From contig JAAYUC010000008.1 in assembly GCA_012517865.1 (NCBI GenBank), positions 85,767 to 149,766 of the forward strand: a stretch of DNA of 64,000 nt, read 5' to 3'. Shown one piece after another: positions 35,347-42,637 of this stretch; position 1 is the first letter of the stretch; the number at the start of each line of letters is the position of its first letter. Both the position numbers and the translations under genes were made by a program. Source of the DNA: Chloroflexota bacterium (lineage in GTDB: Bacteria > Chloroflexota > Anaerolineae > Anaerolineales > Anaerolineaceae). Below the pieces are notes generated by a model that did no database searches, had not been told where the DNA came from, and saw only the letters and a program-made list of their open reading frames with translations.

Positions 35347-36219
35347 ATGAATGGTGTCAAAAAAATACTCAGAACAGTGGATTTATTTTTTGTTTTCAGC
35401 GGCGTGTTTACATACCTGTTAGGCGCGGTTCTGGCCCGGCGCTCGGGCGGCGCGCTGAATGCCGCAGTGCTGGTCCTGGGATTAATCTTTTTCCTGCTGC
35501 TTTACTTGCTGGAACGTAGTTTCAATTATCTGACCAGCTCACGTATCAGCCTTTTTTCTAAGTACATTCGCAATAACAAACTGAGCTCCGCGGATGTAGT
35601 TGCTTTTCTTTTATTCCTGTCCTTCAGCCTGGTCTTTTGCCTGTATTATCTGCTGAGAGAAGGGGGGCTTTCGCCAAAATCCTGGCTGTGGCTGGCGCTG
35701 TTGGCTTTTGGACTGTTAATAAACATCACCGCGATTCGATTATGGGGTCTTCCATACCGTTGGCTTACAGACGCGCTGGTTGCGGCGCCGCTGGCTTTAT
35801 TCAGCGGGGCTGTCCTGCAAAAGATCGCGTCTGAACGCATGCTCTTTTTTCTCAGCCTGCCGTTGTTCTTTTTATTTCTTGCTTCATCATCAGCGCTTTT
35901 ATACGAAAAGTACGAGGCCGATTCGGCAAACAGCCGGCCTTCGCTCCTGACTGTCATCGGCTGGGAACGGGCCATGACTTTGCATCATGTACTGCTCCTT
36001 TGCGCGTATTTATGCTTTGGTATTTATTTTTACATCAGCGGTTCGTGGTCAATCGCGTGGCCGGTGGTTTTTATGGCGTCCATCAGCCTTCTGGAGGTAT
36101 TCCAGCTCGAACGGATTGCGCGCGGTCTTAAACCATTATGGGGGGTGCTTCGGGTGACGGCCGTGTTCCAATATTTAGGGGCTTTGTATATCCTTTTGTT
36201 TGCGTTTCTGACCCGTTGA
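35347..36219 (+). CDS. Polytopic membrane protein, UbiA-like topology but no catalytic motifs seen
   Basis: Protein of 290 residues from the ATG at 35347; the ORF track starts two codons earlier at TTG. It has about eight or nine helices (LFFVFSGVFTYLLGAVLARR, AALVLGLIFFLLLYLLE-like, VVAFLLFLSFSLVFCLYYLL, VTAVFQYLGALYILLFAF). Size and spacing resemble UbiA/MenA prenyltransferases, but I cannot find the NxxxD/DxxxD pair they need for the metal-bound diphosphate. A degenerate relative or a different family is more likely. It is predicted to be translated from a leaderless mRNA and sits upstream of bcp. Confidence 0.65.
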   Translation: MNGVKKILRTVDLFFVFSGVFTYLLGAVLARRSGGALNAAVLVLGLIFFLLLYLLERSFNYLTSSRISLFSKYIRNNKLSSADVVAFLLFLSFSLVFCLYYLLREGGLSPKSWLWLALLAFGLLINITAIRLWGLPYRWLTDALVAAPLALFSGAVLQKIASERMLFFLSLPLFFLFLASSSALLYEKYEADSANSRPSLLTVIGWERAMTLHHVLLLCAYLCFGIYFYISGSWSIAWPVVFMASISLLEVFQLERIARGLKPLWGVLRVTAVFQYLGALYILLFAFLTR

Positions 36220-36260
36220 CCGTTAAATTTAAGTAATCTTTACTATTCAAAAGGAGAAAT

Positions 36261-36725
36261 ATGACCCCACAAATTGGCGACCTTGCGCCCGAATTCGAAC
36301 TTCCCGATCAGTATGGCGATGTGCATAAACTGAGCGATTACCGCGGTAAGAAAGTTATTCTTTATTTTTACCCAAAAGACAACACCCCTGGCTGCACAAC
36401 AGAGGCCTGCAATTTCCGGGATAATTACGCTTTGTTCCGGGCAAATGGTCTCCAGATTTTGGGTGTGAGCGCGGATAGCGTCAAGTCTCATAAAGCTTTT
36501 CAGGAAAAGTACTCGCTGCCTTTTTTGCTCCTGGCTGATTCCGACCACGCGGTTTCGGAAGCCTACGGTGTATGGGCGTTAAAGAAGATGATGGGACGCG
36601 AATATTTCGGCATCGTGCGCACCACTTTCGTCATTGACGAGGAAGGGAAAATTATCGGAGTGTACGAGAAAGTAAAGCCTGAGGAGCACGCTCAGGAAAT
36701 CATTCAGGACCTGAAACTCGGTTAA
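36261..36725 (+). CDS. bcp: Thioredoxin-dependent thiol peroxidase (PrxQ/Bcp)
   Basis: Peroxiredoxin of 154 residues that reduces peroxides using thioredoxin. The active site is FYPKDNTPGCTTEAC: Cys45 is peroxidatic and Cys50 is the nearby resolving cysteine of PrxQ enzymes. The rest of the fold is intact (GLQILGVSADS, FGIVRTTFVIDEEG). AAGGAG lies six bases before the ATG. A bidirectional terminator follows, shared with the convergent rsfS gene. Confidence 0.96.
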   Translation: MTPQIGDLAPEFELPDQYGDVHKLSDYRGKKVILYFYPKDNTPGCTTEACNFRDNYALFRANGLQILGVSADSVKSHKAFQEKYSLPFLLLADSDHAVSEAYGVWALKKMMGREYFGIVRTTFVIDEEGKIIGVYEKVKPEEHAQEIIQDLKLG

Positions 36726-36730
36726 TAAAG

Positions 36731-36756
36731 AAAAGGCTCCTTTTGGAGCCTTTTTA
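36731..36756. terminator. Bidirectional terminator between bcp and rsfS
   Basis: AAAAGGCTCC and GGAGCCTTTTT pair around TTTT. A-rich and T-rich flanks let it work on both strands, where bcp and rsfS converge. Confidence 0.9.
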
Positions 36757-36763
36757 TATTCCC

Positions 36764-37108
36764 TTACTTAAGCCGCAGAAGGATTTTTCCAGTCTTCCAA
36801 AGCTCTTCAAGCTGATAATAAACCCGTTTTTCCGGGGAAAAGAGGTGGACGACGACGGAACCGTAGTCCATTACCATCCAACCAGAGAGAGGAAGACCTT
36901 CGATATAGGGGTCGGCCATTCCGTCGTTTTTGCCTTTTTCCTGGGCGTTTTCGACCAGGCTGTTCAGCATGCGGTCGCTTGTGCCGGTGGCCAGAACAAA
37001 AAAATCTGTAAAATCAGAAACGCCGCGTAAATCCAAAAGCAGGATGTCCTCGGCGAGTTTTTCTTCCAGATAAGAGACAATTTTCTTTGCTTGTGTGATT
37101 GGTTCCAG
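36764..37108 (-). CDS. rsfS: Ribosome silencing factor RsfS, likely CTG start
   Basis: RsfS binds L14 of the 50S subunit and blocks subunit joining in slow growth. The fold signature is DLRGVSDFTDFFVLATGTSDRML and WMVMDYGSVVVHLFS. The ORF-track start (TTG at 37036) cuts off the conserved first helix. Reading further in frame gives EPITQAKKIVSYLEEKLAED, typical RsfS, back to a stop. No ATG, GTG or TTG lies there, but CTG at 37108 has AGAGGTG four bases upstream. A CTG start giving 114 residues is therefore the best reading; an ATT or ATC start is possible. Confidence 0.87.
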   Translation of the reverse strand: MEPITQAKKIVSYLEEKLAEDILLLDLRGVSDFTDFFVLATGTSDRMLNSLVENAQEKGKNDGMADPYIEGLPLSGWMVMDYGSVVVHLFSPEKRVYYQLEELWKTGKILLRLK

Positions 37109-37128
37109 TTTGCACCTCTATGGAAAGT

Positions 37129-37710
37129 TTAACATATTTTCAAGGGAAAGCGGGATAATGCGGTATACACCGGCCTGCTTGGGGTGAGCACACTCTGGTA
37201 AAGGATGAGTTCCCTGAAATATTCGGGTTCTGCGTGGAATTCTTTTATCGCCGTGACCTGCTGCGCGACGCGCGCTTTCTGTTCATCGGATGCGTTTCTA
37301 TCCAGGCGGCCAAGCGTAAGGTGCGGTTTAAATCTGGTCTCATCCTCGAAACCCAGCGGCAGAAGCGCGCCGCGCAAGTCTTCTGCCAGCTGCCTGAGCT
37401 TTGGGTTATTATCCAATCCCAGCCAGATGGTTTGCGCGTTCCGCAGGGAAGGGAAACAGCCTGCTCCAGAAAGCCGGACAGGTATCCTTGGGAAATTCTC
37501 CGCTACGGCCGCGAGGCGCGGCGCGATGTGACGGATCTTGACATCCGGAACTTCCCCGAGGAACTGTAAGGTGAGATGGTACAAATCTGGCGAGACCCAA
37601 CGGATTGGTACTCCGCGCAGTTTTTCCTGGAGTTCCTTTGAAATAGCCCCCACCTTCGTAAGCGTGTCCTGAGAAAAATCGCAAGCAACAAATAAGCGCA
37701 CCAATTTCAC
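37129..37710 (-). CDS. thpR: RNA 2',3'-cyclic phosphodiesterase (2H family)
   Basis: Protein of 193 residues starting VRLFVACDFSQDT. The two active-site H-x-T/S-h motifs are YHLTLQFLG (about residue 47) and HLTLGRLDR (about residue 131), as in the ThpR/LigT enzymes that open 2',3'-cyclic phosphates or reverse 2'-5' ligation in RNA. The length is usual. It lies 20 bp upstream of the rsfS CTG start on the same strand, so the two are probably co-transcribed. Confidence 0.92.
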   Translation of the reverse strand: MKLVRLFVACDFSQDTLTKVGAISKELQEKLRGVPIRWVSPDLYHLTLQFLGEVPDVKIRHIAPRLAAVAENFPRIPVRLSGAGCFPSLRNAQTIWLGLDNNPKLRQLAEDLRGALLPLGFEDETRFKPHLTLGRLDRNASDEQKARVAQQVTAIKEFHAEPEYFRELILYQSVLTPSRPVYTALSRFPLKIC

Positions 37711-38048
37711 AGCACTATTATATCAAGCGGGCCTGACAGGGCGCGCAAAATTCCGGTTTTTTTCAAAAACAATCCGGCAAGAAAAACCTTGCGCGCTCTT
37801 TTCAGATAAGTTGAATTATGGTATAAGAAAAGTACCCTGCTGTGTTTGTGATGCGGCCATTAAGTTTTGTACCAACACCTTTAAAATTGGTTCAAGCTCA
37901 TGCCAGGTGATGTGATAGACTTCGGTCAAGACTGATCCTGCAGGGAGAACCAGTCCTGCCTTTCGCAGGTTCAAAACATCTCCGCACACGGCATAGCGGG
38001 GAGGCCTTATTCTTAACGGGGGCTGCAACAACCAAATAACAAAGATTT
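37711..38048. other. Gene-poor stretch upstream of the ribozyme
   Basis: About 340 bp without a convincing gene. The plus strand has an extended -10 (37819-37827) that could start a long glnA leader, and GC-rich hairpin-capable segments, for example CTCCGC...GCGGGG near 37980-38002. The minus strand has a 71-codon ORF (37816-38031, PRYAVCGDVLNLRKAGLVLPAGS...) with reasonable codons but a TTG start and no ribosome-binding site. It could be a small gene, a remnant, or chance. I do not call it a gene. Confidence 0.5.
37819..37827 (+). promoter_or_regulatory. Candidate extended -10 promoter for the glnA leader
   Basis: TGGTATAAG carries TGn and a five-of-six -10 match. Transcription near 37834 would give a leader of about 460 nt that contains the ribozyme. 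A nearer promoter before 38049 is possible but I see no good match. Confidence 0.4.
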
Positions 38049-38236
38049 AGCGGCTGAGTCTCATTTTGAGATGACGAGGTGGAGGTTCCTTCTCGCGAGA
38101 GGAGTGTTAACCCGGTTTCCGGGGAAAATCGATAGATCAGCGGATGCCTCCGAAACCTATCACGGGTTTCAATCTTCCTGTATTAAGCAGTAACTAAAAC
38201 CGAAGGGCGACCTGCGGCACAAAAAATGCTTAGTGA
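38049..38236 (+). ncRNA. glmS-class self-cleaving ribozyme upstream of glnA
   Basis: The order and identity of conserved blocks match the glucosamine-6-phosphate-dependent glmS ribozyme. The cleavage site is AGCG (A38049|G38050). P1 is TCTCA/TGAGA (59-63/67-71). Invariant GACGAGG is at 73-79. P2 is GGAGG/CCTCC (81-85/147-151). ATCGA is at 128-132, then AGCGGATGCC. The core pseudoknot is GCTGA (53-57) with TCAGC (137-141). P3 is GAAACC/GGTTTC (152-157/165-170). P4 is TAAGCA/TGCTTA (184-189/227-232), enclosing TAAAAC and a hairpin capped by GCGA. The P3 loop TCAC (160-163) pairs with GTGA (233-236) just after P4. Two extra hairpins (38088-38123) interrupt P2. Known examples almost always precede glmS; here the gene is glnA. 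Activity is inferred from structure only. Confidence 0.88.
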
Positions 38237-38297
38237 GCAGACCGGCTTCAGGTCTGAAATCGCTGAAGCATTTAATCTGTTTAATGAGGAGACTGCC

Positions 38298-39635
38298 GTG
38301 GATACTAAAGATTTGCTTAAGCGCGTCAAGGAAGACAAAATAAAATTTATTTCTTACCAGTTTACGGATATTAATGGGGTGGTCAAATCTCTGGATGGTC
38401 CGGTGGACCGCCTGGAGGAAAGCATTGAGAACGGCATTTGGTTTGACGGTTCATCCATTGAGGGGTTCGCTCGAATCCAGGAAAGCGACATGCATTTGCG
38501 GGTGGACCCGGATACCTACGCGATTTTACCTTGGTCGCCGGATGAACTTAAACGGGCTAGAATCCTCTGCGATATTCTGCGCCCAAATGGAGAACCTTTT
38601 GAAGGGGACCCGCGCGGCAGGCTGAAAACAAATCTTAAAAAGCTGAAGGAAGAGCAAGGCTGGACTTTGAATATCGGTCCGGAGCCGGAGTTTTTTCTGT
38701 TTCTGCGGAACGGGTCCGAGTCTATCCATCCGGTTCCCTATGATATTGGCAGCTATTTTGACTTTTCGGCTAACGACCAGGCAGTGATTGTCCGCACCGA
38801 ACTTATGTCCGCCCTCAAACAAATGGGGTTGAATGTGGAGGTCGGTCACCACGAGGTTGCCTTGGGCCAGCACGAAATCGACTTTCGCTTCGACGACGCG
38901 TTAAAAACCGCTGACAACGTGCTCACTTTTAAATCCGCCATTAAGGCGATTGCGGCCAAGCACGGCCTGATTGCCTCTTTCATGCCGAAACCCGTTTTTG
39001 GTATTAATGGCTCGGGGATGCACTGCCATCAATCCATCAGCGCTAACGGCGAGAATTTATTCTATGCCGAGGATGACCCCAATCACCTTTCAAAAATTGC
39101 TTACGGCTACATCGCGGGGCAATTGGCACACGCGCGGGCTTTATCGGCCGTGGTGGCTCCGAGTGTGAATTCATACAAACGCCTGGTTCCTGGATACGAA
39201 GCCCCGGTTTATATCGGCTGGGCGCAGGTGAACCGTTCCGCGTTAATCCGCATTCCCATGGTATCTCCTGGAAACAAGGGTGGTGTGCGCATAGAATTAC
39301 GCTTCCCAGACCCCTCTGCCAATCCTTACCTGGCTTTCACGGCGATGCTTGCGGCCGGATTGGATGGGATTGAGCGCGGATTGGAATGCCCGCCTCCGCT
39401 GAATAATGTGAATGTGTATGAATTGTGCGAAAGCGAGCGGCGTGAGATGGGCGTGGATGTGCTTCCGGGTTCTCTCAAAGAAGCCGTGGATGTCTACCTG
39501 ACCGATCCGCTGCTCCATTCCGCCCTGGGAGAAGACCTTTCAAAAAAATTCGTGGAAACCCGCCTGGCGGAATGGGAAGAATACCGCATACATGTATCAG
39601 ACTGGGAAGTAAGGCGCTACCTGGAAGCGATTTAG
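38298..39635 (+). CDS. glnA: Glutamine synthetase type I (GSI-alpha)
   Basis: Makes glutamine from glutamate, ammonia and ATP. The GTG at 38298 is chosen: GAGGAG lies six bases upstream and the protein then starts MDTKDLLKRVKEDKIKFISYQFTD, as usual. The ORF-track ATG at 38226 lies inside the P4 stem of the ribozyme. At 445 residues it has the short GSI-alpha form. Motifs: WFDGSSIEGFARIQESDM, the ATP/metal site NIGPEPEFFLF, HHEVALGQHEIDFR, MPKPVFGINGSGMHCHQS, and RIPMVSPGNKGGVRIELRFPDPSANPYL. The adenylylation segment of GSI-beta is absent. Expression is probably governed by the upstream glmS-class ribozyme. It stands alone, with no glnB or amtB nearby. Confidence 0.96.
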   Translation: MDTKDLLKRVKEDKIKFISYQFTDINGVVKSLDGPVDRLEESIENGIWFDGSSIEGFARIQESDMHLRVDPDTYAILPWSPDELKRARILCDILRPNGEPFEGDPRGRLKTNLKKLKEEQGWTLNIGPEPEFFLFLRNGSESIHPVPYDIGSYFDFSANDQAVIVRTELMSALKQMGLNVEVGHHEVALGQHEIDFRFDDALKTADNVLTFKSAIKAIAAKHGLIASFMPKPVFGINGSGMHCHQSISANGENLFYAEDDPNHLSKIAYGYIAGQLAHARALSAVVAPSVNSYKRLVPGYEAPVYIGWAQVNRSALIRIPMVSPGNKGGVRIELRFPDPSANPYLAFTAMLAAGLDGIERGLECPPPLNNVNVYELCESERREMGVDVLPGSLKEAVDVYLTDPLLHSALGEDLSKKFVETRLAEWEEYRIHVSDWEVRRYLEAI

Positions 39636-39667
39636 CCGCTGCAGCGATTGCCCCGAAACAGCATATT

Positions 39668-39676
39668 TGGTATGAT
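39668..39676 (+). promoter_or_regulatory. Extended -10 of a predicted leaderless transcript (gene at 39683)
   Basis: TGGTATGAT is followed by six bases (GAAAAC) and ATG at 39683, so the +1 coincides with the start codon. No Shine-Dalgarno is present. Confidence 0.6.
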
Positions 39677-39682
39677 GAAAAC

Positions 39683-40345
39683 ATGAAAAGAAAGACCCTC
39701 TTTCTCAGCGTTGTGTTCCTGCTGTCCGCCCTAAGTCTGAGTGCCTGCCTGCCCGCCTGGGTCAGTATGGACCAGCTTCCGTGGCTGAAAGAGGGTCAGG
39801 TTCTTTTTAAGGACGATTTTTCCGACCTCACAACCGGTTGGGGAAATGTGAACAACATTTATGAGCTTAAAGGATATTCCGAAAACGCTTACGTCATCTC
39901 CGTGAAAAATGCCGATTCGCGTTCGTGGTCTGTTCCGGGCCTTCGGTTTAAGGATGTGCAGGTGTCGGTAGATGCCAAACGCATCAGCGGCGAACAGGAC
40001 ACAAACTTCGGTTTGATTTGCCGGTATCAGGACCCGAATAATTACTACAGCTATTTGATTAGCAGCGATGGGTACTACGCTCTTATCAGAATCAGTGAAG
40101 GGGAAGAGGTCCTGCTTGGAATGGAGCAATTCGTCTATTCGGATGTAATTGCCCAGGGGGACGGCTTGAACAAAATTAGCATCAGCTGCATTGGCGACCA
40201 ACTGTCGCTCACTGTCAATGGAAAAACGCTTCACTCCGTCCGCGATGACAGCTTTTGCGCCGGCGATGTCGGCTTGATTGTGGAAACGCGGGAAGCCGGA
40301 GCGGCCTCGGTGCTCTTCAGCAACTTTTCTGTCACGAAACAATAG
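39683..40345 (+). CDS. Lipoprotein with a concanavalin-like (DUF1080-type) beta-sandwich
   Basis: Protein of 220 residues from the ATG at 39683; the ORF-track start lies inside glnA. It has a lipobox (LSLSAC, Cys22). The domain reads VLFKDDFSDLTTGWGN, then KDVQVSVDAKRISGEQDTNFGLICRYQDPNNYYSYLIS and LSLTVNGKTLHSV...VGLIVET. This layout is typical of the laminin-G/concanavalin-like fold in DUF1080 proteins, often sugar-binding. No enzyme motif is visible. The stop codon is directly followed by the mtaB ATG, so the two are co-transcribed although functionally unrelated. Confidence 0.78.
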   Translation: MKRKTLFLSVVFLLSALSLSACLPAWVSMDQLPWLKEGQVLFKDDFSDLTTGWGNVNNIYELKGYSENAYVISVKNADSRSWSVPGLRFKDVQVSVDAKRISGEQDTNFGLICRYQDPNNYYSYLISSDGYYALIRISEGEEVLLGMEQFVYSDVIAQGDGLNKISISCIGDQLSLTVNGKTLHSVRDDSFCAGDVGLIVETREAGAASVLFSNFSVTKQ

Positions 40346-41623
40346 ATGAAGATTTACCTGGACATGGTCGGGTGCCGCCTCAATCAGAGCGAGATTGAGA
40401 AACTGGCGCTGGATTTGCTTGCAAGGGGGCAGGAGATTGTGACTGACCCTGCCGCGGCGGACTACGTGATTGTAAATACTTGCTGCGTGACGGCAAAAGC
40501 ATGCGCGGATTCCCGAAAAGTGATACGCCGTTACCAGCGCGAAACAGGCGCGCAAGTGCTCGCGACCGGATGTTACGTTTCCGCTTTCACGCGGCAGGCC
40601 GCCGAACTGGTGGGGGAAGACCTTTCCTTTCCGAACGCGGACAAAGATGCGATACCTCAGCGGTTTCCCCGAGGGAACGCGGCCGAACCGCTGGATTTTA
40701 ACTTCCTAAAACCCGCCTTGGGAGCGCGCTCGCGCACCCGCAGTTTTATCAAAGTTCAGGAAGGCTGCGACAACTACTGCACCTACTGCCTGACGAGAAT
40801 CGCCCGGGGAAAATCGCACAGCGTCCCGATGGAAGAGGTAATCAGACAGGCAAAACAGGCTGAGGAAGCTGGAATTAAGGAAATTGTCCTGACAGGTGTG
40901 CAAATTGGCTCTTGGGGAAAAGACCTGCCTGAAAACGGCCTGCGCATCGCTGCTTTGGTCAGCGCGCTGCTGGAAGAAACCAGCCTTCCGCGAATTCGAA
41001 TATCGTCTATTGAGCCCTGGGATGTGGATGAGGCACTTTTATATTGTTTTCGTAATCCGCGCCTTTGTCCCCATTTACATATTCCGTTGCAGAGCGGCAG
41101 TGAAAGTATTTTGCGCCGCATGGCGCGGCCTTTTTCCGCAGCTAATTTCCGCGCACTAATGCAAAAAATTCATCTGAAGAGGCCTAAAATTGCGGTCACG
41201 ACGGACATTCTGTGCGGTTTTCCGGGAGAGACGGATGACCTATTTCTCGAGTCCCTGGCTTTTATTCGCGAAATGGATTTTGCGGGCGGGCATGTTTTCA
41301 AGTTCTCTCCCATGCCGGGAACTGCCGCGGCGCGCATGGACGGGAAGGTGCAGGAAAGTATCAGTCAGACGCGCAGTGAAATCGTACGCGGTGTGTTGCG
41401 TCAAAAACTGGCTGGCAAGCAGCAATCAAAAGTGGGTACTCATGTGGAAGTCCTATGGGAGCACAGCCGAAACCATGTATTTCACGGTTTCACCCCGGAT
41501 TATTTCCGCGTTCGGACAAAATGGAGCCAAAACCTTGCCAATACCATCACCATGGCTGTAATTACCGAAATCTCTCAGGACGGCGTCCTGATTGCTGAGA
41601 TTGCACCGGCAGAATTTGCCTGA
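40346..41623 (+). CDS. mtaB: MtaB-type tRNA methylthiotransferase
   Basis: Radical SAM enzyme of 425 residues that adds a methylthio group to N6-threonylcarbamoyladenosine at position 37 of tRNA (ms2t6A). The N-terminal UPF0004 domain has the three cysteines of the auxiliary Fe-S cluster (VGCRLNQ, NTCCVT, ATGCY). The radical SAM motif is CDNYCTYC, and the TRAM domain is at the C-terminus (VLWEHSRNHVFHGFTPDYFRV). The short MVGCRLNQ start and VLTGVQIGSWG favour MtaB over MiaB or RimO. It begins directly after the stop of the lipoprotein gene. Confidence 0.9.
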   Translation: MKIYLDMVGCRLNQSEIEKLALDLLARGQEIVTDPAAADYVIVNTCCVTAKACADSRKVIRRYQRETGAQVLATGCYVSAFTRQAAELVGEDLSFPNADKDAIPQRFPRGNAAEPLDFNFLKPALGARSRTRSFIKVQEGCDNYCTYCLTRIARGKSHSVPMEEVIRQAKQAEEAGIKEIVLTGVQIGSWGKDLPENGLRIAALVSALLEETSLPRIRISSIEPWDVDEALLYCFRNPRLCPHLHIPLQSGSESILRRMARPFSAANFRALMQKIHLKRPKIAVTTDILCGFPGETDDLFLESLAFIREMDFAGGHVFKFSPMPGTAAARMDGKVQESISQTRSEIVRGVLRQKLAGKQQSKVGTHVEVLWEHSRNHVFHGFTPDYFRVRTKWSQNLANTITMAVITEISQDGVLIAEIAPAEFA

Positions 41624-41676
41624 GCTGACTATCAGTCGGGGATATCCAGCGGTCTTTGCGCCAACCCTTCGGAAGC

Positions 41677-41706
41677 TTGACGTAATAATTAATGTTCGAG
41701 TAAAAT
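41677..41706 (+). promoter_or_regulatory. Promoter of the rpmH operon
   Basis: TTGACG at 41677-41682 and TAAAAT at 41701-41706 are 18 bp apart, one of the few clear -35/-10 pairs in the window. It gives a leader of about 60 nt before rpmH. Confidence 0.7.
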
Positions 41707-41775
41707 TTAAAGGTTAATTCGGAAAAATACCCTCCGGTCTGGCAAGCATCAGCCCGGGGTCTTGAGAGGATAAAG

Positions 41776-41946
41776 ATGACCAAACGAACTTATCAACCAA
41801 AAATTCGCCGACGTGTGCGCGTGCACGGTTTTCGCAGCCGCATGTCCACAAAAGACGGACGCGAGGTGTTAAAGCGCCGCCGTCTGCGCGGCCGCTATCA
41901 ATTAGCCCCAAAAGCGAATAATCACACGAAGCGCGTCCACTGGTAA
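41776..41946 (+). CDS. rpmH: 50S ribosomal protein L34
   Basis: Missing from the ORF track because it is only 56 residues. It translates as [20 protein letters not shown] followed by [20 protein letters not shown], the L34 signature, with a slightly longer tail ([16 protein letters not shown]) than the usual 44-50 residues. GAGAGGA lies a few bases before the ATG. It opens the rpmH-rnpA-yidD-yidC-khpB block, which in many bacteria lies next to dnaA and oriC; here mtaB precedes it. Confidence 0.95.
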   Translation: MTKRTYQPKIRRRVRVHGFRSRMSTKDGREVLKRRRLRGRYQLAPKANNHTKRVHW

Positions 41947-41982
41947 GCCGCAGTTTTTGTCATTAGAAGCATCCGGGTATCT

Positions 41983-42336
41983 TTGAGGAAACCGCTAATT
42001 TCGCTGAAGAGTTCACAGGATATCCAGTCGGTAAGGCAAAACGGGAATTCATATTCAAATGCATGGCTGGTGTTGATTGTCGCACGTAACGAATTGGAAG
42101 CAACGCGAGCGGCTTTCATCGCGAGCAAAACGGTGGGAGGCGCAGTGCAGCGTAATCGCTGCAGACGCCTCCTTCGCGCGCGGCTGAGCCGCTGCTCAGA
42201 CGAACTGCGGAAAGGTTTTGACATCCTGTTAATCGCGCGAAAGCGCCTTTTGGATGCAAAACCGGTTGAGATTGATCAGGCAGTTCACGGTTTACTGGTG
42301 AAAGCCGGGTTAATCAACAGAGTAGAAGATGGTTGA
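41983..42336 (+). CDS. rnpA: Ribonuclease P protein component
   Basis: Basic protein of 117 residues that binds RNase P RNA to mature tRNA 5' ends. The conserved block is [26 protein letters not shown], with the RNR motif region and the RxxF-like [11 protein letters not shown]. The TTG at 41983 is the most plausible start: the only earlier alternatives before the in-frame stop are ATT/ATC codons, and no strong ribosome-binding site is visible. It sits 36 bp after rpmH, as usual, and overlaps yidD by 8 bp. Confidence 0.92.
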   Translation: MRKPLISLKSSQDIQSVRQNGNSYSNAWLVLIVARNELEATRAAFIASKTVGGAVQRNRCRRLLRARLSRCSDELRKGFDILLIARKRLLDAKPVEIDQAVHGLLVKAGLINRVEDG

Positions 42337-42625
42337 TCAACCTGTAAAGCCAAATGAGCATGAGCATGCAGATCCCAGAATCAGGGACCTGCCGTTTCGG
42401 CTGCAGAATATTCCCCGTTTTGTCGTGCTGCTGCTCATCCGGGCGTATCAGCATATCGTCTCACCGGCGCTTCCGCCCGGTACCTGCTGCTTCTATCCCA
42501 CTTGTTCTCACTACGGCTACCAGGCTGTTTACAAATACGGGGCCCTTAAGGGCTCCTGGATGGCAATTAAGCGGATCGTCAGATGCAATCCCTTTAATGA
42601 AGGCGGATACGATCCTGTTCCCTGA
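42329..42625 (+). CDS. yidD: YidD membrane protein insertion efficiency factor
   Basis: Protein of 98 residues with the family core [34 protein letters not shown] and [20 protein letters not shown]. It assists YidC in inserting membrane proteins. An N-terminal polar extension ([19 protein letters not shown]) precedes the amphipathic helix. The start overlaps rnpA by 8 bp, and the family position between rnpA and yidC is kept apart from the propeller gene inserted downstream. Confidence 0.95.
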   Translation: MVDQPVKPNEHEHADPRIRDLPFRLQNIPRFVVLLLIRAYQHIVSPALPPGTCCFYPTCSHYGYQAVYKYGALKGSWMAIKRIVRCNPFNEGGYDPVP

Positions 42626-42637
42626 TTTTGGAGAGGC

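Noticed and set aside
35347-36219. MenA/UbiA prenyltransferase
   Set aside because: Topology is similar but neither Asp-rich motif is visible, so it is left as a membrane protein of unknown function.
37816-38031. 71-codon minus ORF upstream of glnA
   Set aside because: TTG start, no ribosome-binding site, no recognised family. Codons are plausible, so it is described under the gene-poor stretch but not called.
38226-38297. N-terminal extension of glnA in the ORF track
   Set aside because: It overlaps the P4 stem of the ribozyme; GTG 38298 has a proper ribosome-binding site and the family N-terminus.
41624-41775. Possible oriC, because rpmH-rnpA-yidC often lie next to dnaA and the origin
   Set aside because: No dnaA gene, no cluster of TTATCCACA-like boxes and no AT-rich unwinding element is seen; mtaB precedes rpmH.
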